Below are positions 40,969 through 49,187 of a stretch of DNA of 49,258 nt, piece after piece. The stretch comes from Desulfobacterium sp. (lineage in GTDB: Bacteria; Desulfobacterota; Desulfobacteria; Desulfobacterales; Desulfobacteraceae), in contig JAEINR010000045.1 of assembly GCA_016342325.1 (NCBI GenBank), positions 1 to 49,258 on the forward strand, in the 5' to 3' direction. The position numbers and the translations under genes were made by a program. Within the stretch, counting starts at the first letter, position 1, and each line of letters starts with the position of its first letter. The notes beneath the pieces were generated by a model. That model was not told where the DNA came from. It saw only the letters and a list, made by a program, of their open reading frames with translations, and made no database searches.

Positions 40969-43062
40969 TTAAAAGGCCCGCTTCAAGGCCAGGGTTCCCT
41001 GGATATACCGCCCGGGATTGACGTAGCAGATCTCGGTGGCGTACGCCTCGTCGGTGAGATTCACCGCAGACAGGGCCGTGGTCAGGGTCAAACCGGAAGT
41101 GATCTTCCAGTCCCGCCAGACCTTCACATCCAGGGTCTCATAGGCCTTCATGTGGAAGTAGGGAAGATCCGTATTGCTGTCGTCGTAGTACCTGTCGTCG
41201 GAAAACCGGAACAGGATCTCGCCTGAAACAAGATCCGGGTTCAGGTAGGCAAGGCCCAGGCTGCCCCAATAATCCGGGGCGTTCCTCAGCTGATTCCCGT
41301 CGTTGGCGGGATCATCCTCTATCCTGGAATGATTCAATGTCAAGGCCCCTGTAAAGGAGAGATGATCGGTCAGGGGCTGCTTGAGTGAAAGCTCCAAGCC
41401 GTAGATTTCAGCCCCGCCCAGGTTACGGGTCCGGGTAATATGCCCCCCTTCCAGGTCCGGGTTCTCATCATAGCTGTAGGAGACCATGTCATCGATCTCA
41501 CCGTAATAACCGGTAGCAGAGAAGGCCGTACGCCAACCGGGATGAAAAAGTTCCACCCCGATATCGCCCATAATGGTCTTCTCCGGCTCAAGACCCGGGT
41601 TGGCCTCGCGCTGGCTGGTTCCCTCGGTGATATTCTGGAAAAACCACTTGGCCAGGCCGGGCCAGAAGGCCGTACCCAGGGAGCACCGGATGGCGACCTG
41701 GTCGTTGAACCGGTATTTGGCCCCGCCCCGGATGGTGGTGTGGTGCTTGGTGACATCGTCCGGGGTCTGGTCCGTGGAACCGGAATCGTAGATATCGTGG
41801 TAGGTCCAATGGTCGTAGCGCACCCCGGCCAAAAGGGAAAGACGATCATCCATCAGCATCCACTGGTCCTGGAGGTAGGCCGCCTTTTGGGTGGTATTCA
41901 GTTCGGAAAGGTATTTGCTGGACTGGTCCGCCCACCAGATCTGGTGCTTCTTTTCCGTTTCCCGGGAAAAAAAGAGGCCGGTGGTGAGGATATTGTTCTC
42001 ACCCAGATAAAAATCGGTCTGAAGATCCACGGGAAGGATGGCCCGGGTCCAGTCCGTATTGTAGTTGATGGTGGAATCTGCCACCGGCTCACCATCGATT
42101 ACCGAAATACCCTTGGTGTCCTGCATGGGATGGTCGTCGTAGTGGTAGGCCGCGGAGACCTTTACCTTGGCAAAATCACCCACCGGGGCCTCGAATTTGG
42201 CCGTGGTGATGTACTGGTACCCGTCATCGTTGAGCAGGGAATTTCCATGGCCACCGTAGAGGTAGCGCTCGGTGTAGTTGGTGCTGAGTGAAAATTTGGC
42301 CCCCTCCCCCCCTTTCCAGACCGCTTTACCGGCCAGCCAGGATTGTTCATACTCGTTGGCCTCCAGGGAAGCGCCCTTGATGTACTGCTTCTTTCCCAGA
42401 CCATAAAGTTCCATCATACCGCCAACCGGTTTCATGGGGTATCCATCGGAATAGTCCCCGGAATAAGAGACATAGTAGCTCCAGTTACCGGACGCCCCCC
42501 CAATGTCGGCATGGGGCCGGATGGTGTTGTTGGAGCCGTAGGAGATTTCTGCCGTAGCCGTGGCCCCGGTGTCGGCACGTCCGCCCCGGGTGACGGTATT
42601 GACGCAGCCCCCCGAGGCATTGGGGCCGTAAATGGCCGAGGATGGCCCCAAAAGCACATCCATCCGCTCAACGTCCCTGGGATTGATGGCCGTGGACATG
42701 AAAGCATGGGTGGGAAGCCCGTCAATCAAGTACACGGTACGCCCGATAAAATACCCGGTCCCCCTCAAATGAATCCAGGGAGGGCCCCAGGGATAATACT
42801 GCCCCACATGAACCCCTGGAACGTCCCGGACCAGTTCGCCGATATTATCCATGTAAAATTCAGGCTGTCGGTCCAACGCTTCCCGGTCCACCGAATGAAA
42901 GGTAAAGGGCACCGAGTCCGCGTTTACTTCGGTCTTGGTGGCCATAACGGTGATATCATCCAGGATCTCTCTCTCCCCGGCTAAGGCCCGGGAACCACCA
43001 CAAAACATAAAAAAAACCATCAGCAGCCCAAACGCCACCGATTCAAACTTCCTTTTCATCAT
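40969..43062 (-). CDS. TonB-dependent outer-membrane receptor
   Basis: From the ATGATG at 43062 (AAAAGGAGGG upstream) the product is about 697 residues. It has a signal peptide (KFESVAFGLLMVFFMFCGGSRALA), a TonB box-like DDITVMATKTEV, the plug (NIGELVRDVPGVHV, LRGTGYF, YLIDGLPTH, VERMDVLLGPSSAIYG, GGCVNTVTRGG) and a 22-strand-type barrel ending ...TLALKRAF with terminal Phe. It imports a scarce large or chelated nutrient using the proton gradient. Being first in an operon with a nickel/peptide-type importer and a methyltransferase, it likely brings the same ligand through the outer membrane; a metal chelate is a good guess, not a proof. Confidence 0.93.
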   Translation of the reverse strand: MMKRKFESVAFGLLMVFFMFCGGSRALAGEREILDDITVMATKTEVNADSVPFTFHSVDREALDRQPEFYMDNIGELVRDVPGVHVGQYYPWGPPWIHLRGTGYFIGRTVYLIDGLPTHAFMSTAINPRDVERMDVLLGPSSAIYGPNASGGCVNTVTRGGRADTGATATAEISYGSNNTIRPHADIGGASGNWSYYVSYSGDYSDGYPMKPVGGMMELYGLGKKQYIKGASLEANEYEQSWLAGKAVWKGGEGAKFSLSTNYTERYLYGGHGNSLLNDDGYQYITTAKFEAPVGDFAKVKVSAAYHYDDHPMQDTKGISVIDGEPVADSTINYNTDWTRAILPVDLQTDFYLGENNILTTGLFFSRETEKKHQIWWADQSSKYLSELNTTQKAAYLQDQWMLMDDRLSLLAGVRYDHWTYHDIYDSGSTDQTPDDVTKHHTTIRGGAKYRFNDQVAIRCSLGTAFWPGLAKWFFQNITEGTSQREANPGLEPEKTIMGDIGVELFHPGWRTAFSATGYYGEIDDMVSYSYDENPDLEGGHITRTRNLGGAEIYGLELSLKQPLTDHLSFTGALTLNHSRIEDDPANDGNQLRNAPDYWGSLGLAYLNPDLVSGEILFRFSDDRYYDDSNTDLPYFHMKAYETLDVKVWRDWKITSGLTLTTALSAVNLTDEAYATEICYVNPGRYIQGTLALKRAF

Positions 43063-43095
43063 CTTTTTTTCCCTCCTTTTCCATGTGATAAAAAC

Positions 43096-43148
43096 AAAAA
43101 AAGCCACGAAGATACGGACTTTGTCCGTAAACCTTCGTGGCTTTTTTT
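43096..43148 (-). terminator. Rho-independent terminator in the TonB-operon leader (candidate attenuator)
   Basis: On the minus strand seven A's are followed by GCCACGAAG, an inner ACGGAC-AAA-GTCCGT hairpin, CTTCGTGGC and seven T's. The outer stem is 9 bp and perfect. It stands 33 bp before the receptor start codon, directly before the ribosome site. No other gene ends here. Unless regulated, it would block the importer operon, which points to transcription attenuation. Confidence 0.85.
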
Positions 43149-43285
43149 AAAATATATAAACTTATTTTTTTACTAGTCTGTCGCCTTCCTGGCGATCAAT
43201 AGATGAAAATAAAGTCATACAACTCAAAACAAGTCAACCTTTTTTTAATTTTAGCGTCAGAGTCAAAACTTAATCCATTTTTTTC

Positions 43286-43314
43286 TTGCCTTCATAGCTG
43301 AACAGCCCTATAAA
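43286..43314 (+). promoter_or_regulatory. Putative tetR promoter
   Basis: TTGCCT (43286-43291) and TATAAA (43309-43314) are 17 bp apart. The operator begins two bases after the -10, so autorepression would be efficient. Confidence 0.6.
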
Positions 43315-43315
43315 G

Positions 43316-43346
43316 GTGAACGTGTTCACTTAAAGAACACGTTCAC
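43316..43346. promoter_or_regulatory. TetR-type operator (12-bp perfect arms)
   Basis: GTGAACGTGTTC (43316-43327) and GAACACGTTCAC (43335-43346) are exact reverse complements around a 7-base centre. The site lies between the tetR promoter and the tetR start codon, so it most likely binds the encoded regulator. Confidence 0.85.
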
Positions 43347-43374
43347 AAAATCATCTCTTACCAGGAGGGACTAA

Positions 43375-44013
43375 ATGGATATAACCGTACCCAAGGGCAA
43401 AAGAAAAGCGTTTCAACGGCTTGAAACAAGGGCATTGATCCTTGAAAGTGCCAAGGCACTTTTTGCAGACAAGGGATTTGAAAGAACAACCGTCCGGGCC
43501 ATCGCTGCAAGCTCCGAAGTCGGGCTTGGAACCATATTCAAACACTTTGAAGACAAAAACGCCCTTCTTGCCGCAGCCCTCCATGACGATCTTGCGGCAA
43601 CCCTTGAACGCGCATTCAAGGAGGTCAAACACGAAAAAACCGCCCGGGAAAACTTCATCCACATTGCCTCCCGGCTTTATCAATACTATGCCGTGAATCC
43701 ATCCCTTTCCAAAACCCTTGTGCAGCAGGCAATGTTCAGCAAGGGCAAATGCCAAACCGTCCTAGACGAACAGCTATCGGACTTTATTGGCGTCATCGAC
43801 GGCCTCCTGGAGAAGGGGAAAGAAAAACAGGAAATCAAACAGAGCGCTGACAACAGGGCCGTGGCATTCAACTTTTTCTCCCATTATATCATCACCCTTG
43901 TCTCCTGCCTGAACCAACCCACGTTCAGTCCGGAGTCCGCCCTGGCCCAGCTTGAAGAGCAGCTCGACATCACCTATTCCGGGATTGAAACCACTCCCGG
44001 TTCAAAGCGTTAG
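43375..44013 (+). CDS. TetR/AcrR-family transcriptional regulator
   Basis: The 212-residue protein has the N-terminal helix-turn-helix of the family (ILESAKALFADKGFERTTVRAI, then SSEVGLGTIFKHFEDKNALL) and a divergent ligand-binding C-terminal domain. AGGAGGGA precedes the ATG. A perfect inverted repeat at 43316-43346 overlaps its promoter, so it is probably autoregulated. It is followed after 55 bp by qmoC on the same strand, which is likely co-transcribed, and faces the TonB operon. The ligand is unknown. Confidence 0.92.
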   Translation: MDITVPKGKRKAFQRLETRALILESAKALFADKGFERTTVRAIAASSEVGLGTIFKHFEDKNALLAAALHDDLAATLERAFKEVKHEKTARENFIHIASRLYQYYAVNPSLSKTLVQQAMFSKGKCQTVLDEQLSDFIGVIDGLLEKGKEKQEIKQSADNRAVAFNFFSHYIITLVSCLNQPTFSPESALAQLEEQLDITYSGIETTPGSKR

Positions 44014-44068
44014 AAAAAGGTTGCGTATAAAATACCAATGACCCTTTCATTAAAATGGAGATGACACC

Positions 44069-45193
44069 ATGGCTAAACATCTGACCGTTGAACCCGACCT
44101 GAAATTCATTGAAGAGATCCAAGGCCTCGGAGGGGACACCTTGAAGAGCTGCTTCCAGTGTGCCACCTGTTCCGTGGTCTGTACCATTTCACCCGGGACC
44201 CATCCCTTTCCAAGAAAAGAGATGATCATGGCCTCCTGGGGATTGAAGCAGAACCTGATCACGAGCCCCGACGTCTGGCTGTGCCACAACTGTGGGGACT
44301 GCTCTGCCATGTGTCCAAGGGGGGCACGTCCCGGGGATGTGCTGGCGGCCGTAAGATCCCTTGCCATCCGGGACTTTTCTCCGTCAAAACGCCTTTCAGA
44401 CCTGGTGAACGATCCTAAAAAGCTTCCCATTCTCCTTGTTCTGCCCGCCCTTTTGTTCGCCTTCATGGCCTACCTGACCCAGTGTTTTCCCCAGGCCCTG
44501 TCCCACGGCCCCATTGAAGGGATCGCCCATTCAAAGTTCATATCCACCTGGCTTGTGGATCTCATATTTGTTCCCCTGGGGATAGGGGCTGTAACCCTCT
44601 TTTTCCTCAGCATTAAAAAGTTCCTGACAGCCATCCAGGAAGATGGCCGGGGAAAGCCCATCCAGCTGAAACCCTTTCTCAAGGCCTTTATCCCCACGCT
44701 AGTGGAAATCGTCAGGCATGAACGATTTTCCCAGTGCAGTGAAAACCGGGAAAAGACCACGGCCCACATGATGGTTCTTTTTGGTTTTATCGGATCATTT
44801 ATCGTTACCCTCTTTGTCTTTACCCTGTTGTATGTTTTCCACATCCACGGCCCCTTTTCCCAGCTCAACCCTTTAAAATGGCTGGCAAACATCGCTGGGG
44901 TATGCCTTATTACGGGAAGCACGATCATGATCTTCCTCCGCCTCAAGGATGGGGATTCAATCTCAAATTACAGGGACTGGTATCTTCTGGGACTGACTCT
45001 AGGCTTGGGACTTACTGGAATGCTCGCCGAACTGACCCGGCTTGGCGGCCTTGAAGCCACGTCCTATGCCATTTATCTGGTCCATCTGGTGTTTGTCTTT
45101 AATTTCATCACATTTCTGCCGGTTTCAAAACTTGCCCATCTCGCCTACCGAACCCTGGCCATGGTGTATGCAAGGTACTCAAAAAGAGAGTAG
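44069..45193 (+). CDS. qmoC: QmoC-like membrane oxidoreductase subunit (HdrC/HdrE fusion)
   Basis: The 374-residue protein begins with an HdrC-like ferredoxin domain holding two cysteine clusters, CFQCATCSVVC and CHNCGDCSAMCPRG, the ligands for two [4Fe-4S] centres. Residues from about 120 on form six membrane helices of the HdrE/NarI-like haem-b type. QmoC normally joins QmoA and QmoB and carries electrons from menaquinol towards APS reductase in sulfate reducers. Here there is no qmoAB and no aprAB; the gene follows a TetR regulator. It may serve a second, inducible quinone-linked electron route, for instance for beta-oxidation electrons. Several helix histidines are candidate haem ligands. 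Confidence 0.85.
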   Translation: MAKHLTVEPDLKFIEEIQGLGGDTLKSCFQCATCSVVCTISPGTHPFPRKEMIMASWGLKQNLITSPDVWLCHNCGDCSAMCPRGARPGDVLAAVRSLAIRDFSPSKRLSDLVNDPKKLPILLVLPALLFAFMAYLTQCFPQALSHGPIEGIAHSKFISTWLVDLIFVPLGIGAVTLFFLSIKKFLTAIQEDGRGKPIQLKPFLKAFIPTLVEIVRHERFSQCSENREKTTAHMMVLFGFIGSFIVTLFVFTLLYVFHIHGPFSQLNPLKWLANIAGVCLITGSTIMIFLRLKDGDSISNYRDWYLLGLTLGLGLTGMLAELTRLGGLEATSYAIYLVHLVFVFNFITFLPVSKLAHLAYRTLAMVYARYSKRE

Positions 45194-45347
45194 CCATCAG
45201 CCAAATTGCCGGGCAGTTGGCCAGGATCGCGCCGGTTGCCCGGCAAACCGCTTTGCCGGAAAGCAGAGAGAACAGAAGATTGTGGTTGCTTTTTCCCTGA
45301 TTCAACTGTATTTAAGGGGCTTAAATCTAAAGGATATTGATATAAAC

Positions 45348-46589
45348 ATGAAGTTTGAAAACTACCACATTTCAGAACAACTGAAAAAGAACCTCGCTGG
45401 CCTGGGTTTTAAACGACCCACGGACATTCAATTCAAGGCCATCCCCTCCATCATGAAGGGGGAGGATGTACTGGCCATCGCCCAGACGGGCACCGGAAAA
45501 ACAGCCGCCTTTGCCATTCCCCTCATCGACAGGATCCACTCGGGGAAAAGAAGCAGCAGAAGCAATGGCATCCGCTGCATCGTCATGGTGCCGACACGGG
45601 AGCTTGCCCAGCAGATCGGCGAGGTGTTTGACACCCTTTCGAAACATACCAAAGTAAAGGCCTTTGCCCTTTACGGCGGGGTTCAGCAGGATCCCCAGAT
45701 AAAGAAGCTCCAAAATGGCATCGACATCCTCATCGCAACCCCCGGACGGATGTTCGACCTCATCAGCCAGGGCTATGTATCCCTTGATAATGTAAAAACC
45801 CTGGTGCTGGACGAGGCCGACCACATGCTTGATCTCGGATTTATCACCGACATCACCCATGTAAAGGAAAAGCTTGTCAAACGCCACCAGACCCTCTTCT
45901 TTTCGGCGACCATCAACAAAACAATCAAGAAGCTCGCCTTTTCCCAGGTCAAGAGCTCGGCCATTCGGATCCAGATCTCCCCGGACGACCCGGTCTCAAA
46001 AAATGTCTCCCACTATGTCATGTTTGTGGAGATGGATGACAAGCGCTTCTTCCTTGAGAACTTCATCAATGAAAACCCGGACAGCAAAATCATCGTGTTC
46101 GTCAGGACCCGGGTCAGGGCCGAACGGGTGGCAAAGGCCATGGGAAGAGTGGGCATCGAGGCCTTCACCATCCACGGAGAAAAGGATCAGGAGCTTCGGT
46201 CCCAGGTGATGAAGCGCTTCAAGGAAAACGAAATCAACATCCTCATTGCCACCGATGTCAGCGCCAGGGGAATCGATATTCCCAATGTCAACTATGTCAT
46301 CAACTACGACCTGCCGGAACAGGCTGAAAACTACGTCCACCGGGTGGGACGAACAGGCCGGGGTGTTCAAAAGGGCACGGCCCTCTCCTATTGCAGCACA
46401 ACCGAACAAGAGCGATTGGAGGAGATCCAAACCTTTATCAACCGGGAGATCGAGGTGGTGAAGGTCACCAAAAACGACTATGCCCATGTCATCGAGCCGG
46501 CAAAAGAGTTCGAGAACGTCGAAGATCTCATCAATGACAATGAGCAATGGATCAAGCAGAAGAAGAAAAAGCATTCCAAACGACGGTGA
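45348..46589 (+). CDS. rhlE: DEAD-box ATP-dependent RNA helicase
   Basis: The protein starts MKFENYHIS, giving about 413 residues; the frame is open upstream to 45042, but that part overlaps qmoC and is rejected. All family motifs are visible: Q motif (GFKRPTDIQ), I (AQTGTGKT), Ia (PTRELAQQ), GG, Ib (TPGR), II (DEAD), III (SAT), IV (IIVFVRT), V (ATDVSARGID) and VI (HRVGRTGR). A short basic C-terminus (KQKKKKHSKRR) follows. It unwinds RNA in ribosome assembly or RNA decay, often in the cold. RhlE is the closest group by layout. The Shine-Dalgarno (AAAGGA) is somewhat distant. Confidence 0.92.
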   Translation: MKFENYHISEQLKKNLAGLGFKRPTDIQFKAIPSIMKGEDVLAIAQTGTGKTAAFAIPLIDRIHSGKRSSRSNGIRCIVMVPTRELAQQIGEVFDTLSKHTKVKAFALYGGVQQDPQIKKLQNGIDILIATPGRMFDLISQGYVSLDNVKTLVLDEADHMLDLGFITDITHVKEKLVKRHQTLFFSATINKTIKKLAFSQVKSSAIRIQISPDDPVSKNVSHYVMFVEMDDKRFFLENFINENPDSKIIVFVRTRVRAERVAKAMGRVGIEAFTIHGEKDQELRSQVMKRFKENEINILIATDVSARGIDIPNVNYVINYDLPEQAENYVHRVGRTGRGVQKGTALSYCSTTEQERLEEIQTFINREIEVVKVTKNDYAHVIEPAKEFENVEDLINDNEQWIKQKKKKHSKRR

Positions 46590-47047
46590 AACACCGGCAA
46601 GACAATCCCCTCCCCCCCTTGGTAATCAAGGGGGAAGGCCTGGACCTGCACTTTGACAGGCTTGTCCCCTGTGCTCCCAATGACCAAGGATTTGTTCCGT
46701 TTTACCATTTCAGGATTGTTATCAACGGCGCAACCCATGTGGGACACATCAATTTCAAAATCGGGGATACAGACCACATTCATCGCTGTGCAGGCCACAT
46801 CGGGTATGAAATAGCAGAGGGTCACAGGGGGAATGCCTACTCTTTTCACGCCTGCAACACCCTGGCCCCTTTTATCCGCACCATTTACGACGCTGTTGTG
46901 ATAACAGTATCTCCCCACAACCCTGCATCCATCAGAATCATCCAAAGGCTGGGATGCGAGTTCATGGACGAGATCGAGATCGCAGTCTCGGAGCCCGCCT
47001 ATATAAAAGGTGAACGATTCAAACGACGCTACCGATGGTTGCCGTAA
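46547..47047 (+). CDS. GNAT-family acetyltransferase
   Basis: The C-terminal part has the GNAT fold signature: HIGYEIAEGHRGNAYSFHACNTL (acetyl-CoA pyrophosphate loop as E-x-H-R-G-N-A) and VITVSPHNPASIRIIQRLGCEF (the N-P-A-S-x-R-x-x-x-x-L-G-F motif). It transfers an acetyl group to an unknown acceptor. An ATG at 46547 overlaps the helicase gene by 43 bases. A GTG at 46586, forming GTGA with the helicase stop, would give a 153-residue product and fits translational coupling. Neither start has a clear ribosome site. Confidence 0.75.
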   Translation: MDQAEEEKAFQTTVKHRQDNPLPPLVIKGEGLDLHFDRLVPCAPNDQGFVPFYHFRIVINGATHVGHINFKIGDTDHIHRCAGHIGYEIAEGHRGNAYSFHACNTLAPFIRTIYDAVVITVSPHNPASIRIIQRLGCEFMDEIEIAVSEPAYIKGERFKRRYRWLP

Positions 47048-47300
47048 TAACGGAGTCATTCTGTTCCCACTCTCCCAGGGCAAGGGCCAGTTGATCCGGG
47101 CATGACGTCGTTTTTTTGCCGCAGGTAATCCCTTGAAGCCGGGTGATCACATCGGCCACCGGCATCCCCTCCACAAGCCGGGAAATCCCTTCCAGATTAC
47201 CCGGGCAACCGCCCTCGAAAACAACACGACCTATATTGCCGTCTTTTATTTCAAACTCTATCCGCTTGGAACAAACACCAGATGGTACATAGGTAAACAT
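47019..47300 (-). CDS. TSCPD-domain protein (TIGR03905-like)
   Basis: From the ATG at 47300 (GGGGA seven bases upstream) the product is 93 residues. VCSKRIEFEI, VFEGGCPGN and KTTSCPDQLALAL are the marks of the short TSCPD family, with Cys residues likely to bind metal. The same module ends B12-dependent ribonucleotide reductases, but the free-standing function is unknown. The 3' end overlaps the convergent GNAT gene by 29 bases. A longer frame begins at 47336 without a good ribosome site. Confidence 0.75.
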   Translation of the reverse strand: MFTYVPSGVCSKRIEFEIKDGNIGRVVFEGGCPGNLEGISRLVEGMPVADVITRLQGITCGKKTTSCPDQLALALGEWEQNDSVITATIGSVV

Positions 47301-47626
47301 CAACACATCCCCGTAATAACGTAATAATTGAGTCAATAAACAAACGGGGTCAGGCTTAGCTTATTGTCTAAATCTTAGAGCTCTAAAGTCTCAAGCAATA
47401 AGCTAAGCCAGACCCCAATAAGCTGATAAGATAAGTCTGCCCCCAGCCTAGGACCCCATGTAAAAAGCATGTAAAAAACCATACTTTGTCACCCATGTCA
47501 ATCCTTAGCTGCCAGAGCACCACAAACGGCTCTAAATAAAAAAGAGCAGGTTATTGGATTTACAAAGGCGGGACAATTCTTAACTTCAGAACAGGGAATT
47601 CAACACCATACAGGGGAGGACACACC
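47301..47626. other. Intergenic region with a REP-like palindrome and decayed copies
   Basis: Besides the palindrome at 47346-47416 there are degenerate pieces of the same repeat up to about 47457 (AATAAGCTGATAAG, AAGTCTGCCCCC, GGACCCC) and a short direct repeat CATGTAAAAA (47457 and 47469). The remainder leads to GGGGAGG before the small gene at 47627. No promoter was recognised. Confidence 0.6.
47346..47416. repeat. REP-like palindromic element, copy with 21-bp arms
   Basis: GGGGTCAGGCTTAGCTTATT plus one G (47346-47366) is complementary to 47396-47416 with one mismatch. The 29-base centre contains a smaller palindrome around AGAGCTCT. The arm is identical to the outer 20 bases of the element at 12179-12239. 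Confidence 0.88.
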
Positions 47627-47899
47627 ATGGGAATCAACAACGGCCATTTATCCAAGGACGTTAACAGCCAGACGCTTCTACTGAAACTTGTGGACGGCAG
47701 TAACGTCACCGGTCAGATAAACTTAAACAGACACCCCATGTACGAACGGGTCAGTGACATTGTAACCCAGAACACGGAGCAGTTTCTTGTTCTATTTGCG
47801 GTTTCCGTGGACTCGAAAAACAAAGAAAAGGTCAACCACAAGACGCTGCTTATCAACCGGGAGCACATCATCTGGGCGGCCCCCCAAGAGAACGACTAA
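47627..47899 (+). CDS. Small protein of unknown function next to pilT
   Basis: The 90-residue protein starts at an ATG with GGGGAGG upstream. It is soluble, with beta-rich character and a possible Sm-like or SH3-like barrel (LLLKLVDGSNVTGQINLNRH and later TLLINREHIIWAAP). I do not recognise a named family; a DUF of pilus-linked proteins is possible. It is convergent with pilT, with only 7 bp between stop codons. Confidence 0.7.
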   Translation: MGINNGHLSKDVNSQTLLLKLVDGSNVTGQINLNRHPMYERVSDIVTQNTEQFLVLFAVSVDSKNKEKVNHKTLLINREHIIWAAPQEND

Positions 47900-47906
47900 A
47901 ACGTCG

Positions 47907-49160
47907 CTATTTATCCAGTTCAGAGATCACATCTTCCATGGTGCTGTTGTCATTGATGACATAGCACCCCCTATCGGGTTGAGGTTGAGGTTCAAGTTGA
48001 GGCTCAGGTTGAACCCTCGCCCTTGGAACAGGGCTCCTTTTGGGAGTCCTGGAGATCCCTGGCATATCATGGACTGCCCCTGCTACCCTGGGATCAACAA
48101 GGGGAGATCGATAGAGTCGCGAATTTGCAGATTCAGGTGAAGGCTTGAAACTGATGCTCGGTGGCGTCAAGCGACCACGTCGTTTTATATACTCCTGCTC
48201 ATATTTTTCCATGGTAAACATCCCCTCTGCCCTGCCCGTCTGGAGAATGCTTTCGATCTGGGCAAACCGGTTATCCCGGATGGTTGCTTTTAAGGAGTTT
48301 GTGCCCTTGAGTATGGAGAGGATCGGCACCCGGAACCCCGCCTCCTCCATGTATTGGAGCCGCTGAACCACCAGCAGGGAAAGCACCGAAGAAACCTGGG
48401 TTCTGACCATGTCCTGGGCATCCGGTGCAAAGGAGTTGCACATTCGGTACAGGGCATCCTCTGAATTTGTTGCATGGAGGGATGCGATCACCAGATGACC
48501 GGATTCAACTGCATTGAGGGTCAGCCTTATGGTTTCGGGCTCCCTGAGCTCGCCCACCATGATAACGTCGGGATCCTCCCGCAGAACATCTCTCAATCCC
48601 TGATCAAAGGAATGCATATGGGTCCCAAGCTCACGCTGCTCTATATAAGATTTTTGCGAGTTAAACCGGTATTCAACCGGATCCTCCAGGGTGATGATGT
48701 GCCGTTTCTGATGACGGTTGATTTCAGAGAGCAGCGCTGCAATAGTAGAAGACTTTCCGCTGCCCGTTGCGCCGCACACCAGAATCAGGCCGCTTTCCAG
48801 GGTGCAATAGTCCTTTAAGTCAGGATAGAGATTCAGGTCGCTGATATTGGGAATTCGCCCTGGAAGAAGGCGGATCGCCATGCTCAGTCCCCGGCTGGTG
48901 CAGAAGATGTTAACCCTGATCCTGATATGGGCAACGCTCCTGGCAAAATCAACCGACAACCTGGTTCTGAGCATTTCCAGCTCATTCTCCTCCAAGAGTG
49001 CGTTACAAAGTGCATCGATCTCTTCGGGAGAGTAACCCTCATGGGAACCGAAAACAATCTTTCCGTTTTTCCGGTACACCACAGGATGATCCCCGGAAAT
49101 GTGAATGTCTGAATACCCTTCTTGAACGCCCGCCAGTATAAGGTTATTAAATCGCTTCAT
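47907..49160 (-). CDS. pilT: PilT-like type IV pilus retraction ATPase with C-terminal extension
   Basis: The 417-residue protein carries the secretion-superfamily ATPase motifs: Walker A GATGSGKSS, Asp box (HIITLEDPVEYRF), Walker B (DVIMVGELREPETI) and His box (GHLVIASLHATNS). The N-terminal PAS-like domain contains YSDIHISGDHPV. PilT hexamers pull pili back for twitching. Residues about 330-417 are an unusual Pro/Arg/Gln-rich tail with VQPEPQLEPQPQPD and a final acidic helix (NSTMEDVISELDK). GGGAG precedes the ATG. Standard PilT has about 345-370 residues, so this may be a PilT/PilU paralogue with a regulatory tail. Confidence 0.88.
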   Translation of the reverse strand: MKRFNNLILAGVQEGYSDIHISGDHPVVYRKNGKIVFGSHEGYSPEEIDALCNALLEENELEMLRTRLSVDFARSVAHIRIRVNIFCTSRGLSMAIRLLPGRIPNISDLNLYPDLKDYCTLESGLILVCGATGSGKSSTIAALLSEINRHQKRHIITLEDPVEYRFNSQKSYIEQRELGTHMHSFDQGLRDVLREDPDVIMVGELREPETIRLTLNAVESGHLVIASLHATNSEDALYRMCNSFAPDAQDMVRTQVSSVLSLLVVQRLQYMEEAGFRVPILSILKGTNSLKATIRDNRFAQIESILQTGRAEGMFTMEKYEQEYIKRRGRLTPPSISFKPSPESANSRLYRSPLVDPRVAGAVHDMPGISRTPKRSPVPRARVQPEPQLEPQPQPDRGCYVINDNSTMEDVISELDK

Positions 49161-49187
49161 CTGAAGTCTCCCAAATTGAGGTTAGGG

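Larger units (their letters stand above)
43063..43374. other. Divergent control region between the TonB operon and tetR
   Basis: The 312-bp region has the attenuator-like hairpin (43096-43148) and a leader with a small CGCC-aggaa-GGCG hairpin (near 43180-43194). On the minus strand a TTGACT (at about 43231-43236) is followed by a weak -10, and on the plus side lies the tetR promoter with operator (43286-43346). No small gene was seen. Confidence 0.7.

Noticed and set aside
43063-43374. Cobalamin or cyclic-di-GMP riboswitch in the TonB leader
   Set aside because: The B12-box and GEMM consensus elements were not found, so only an unclassified attenuator is proposed.
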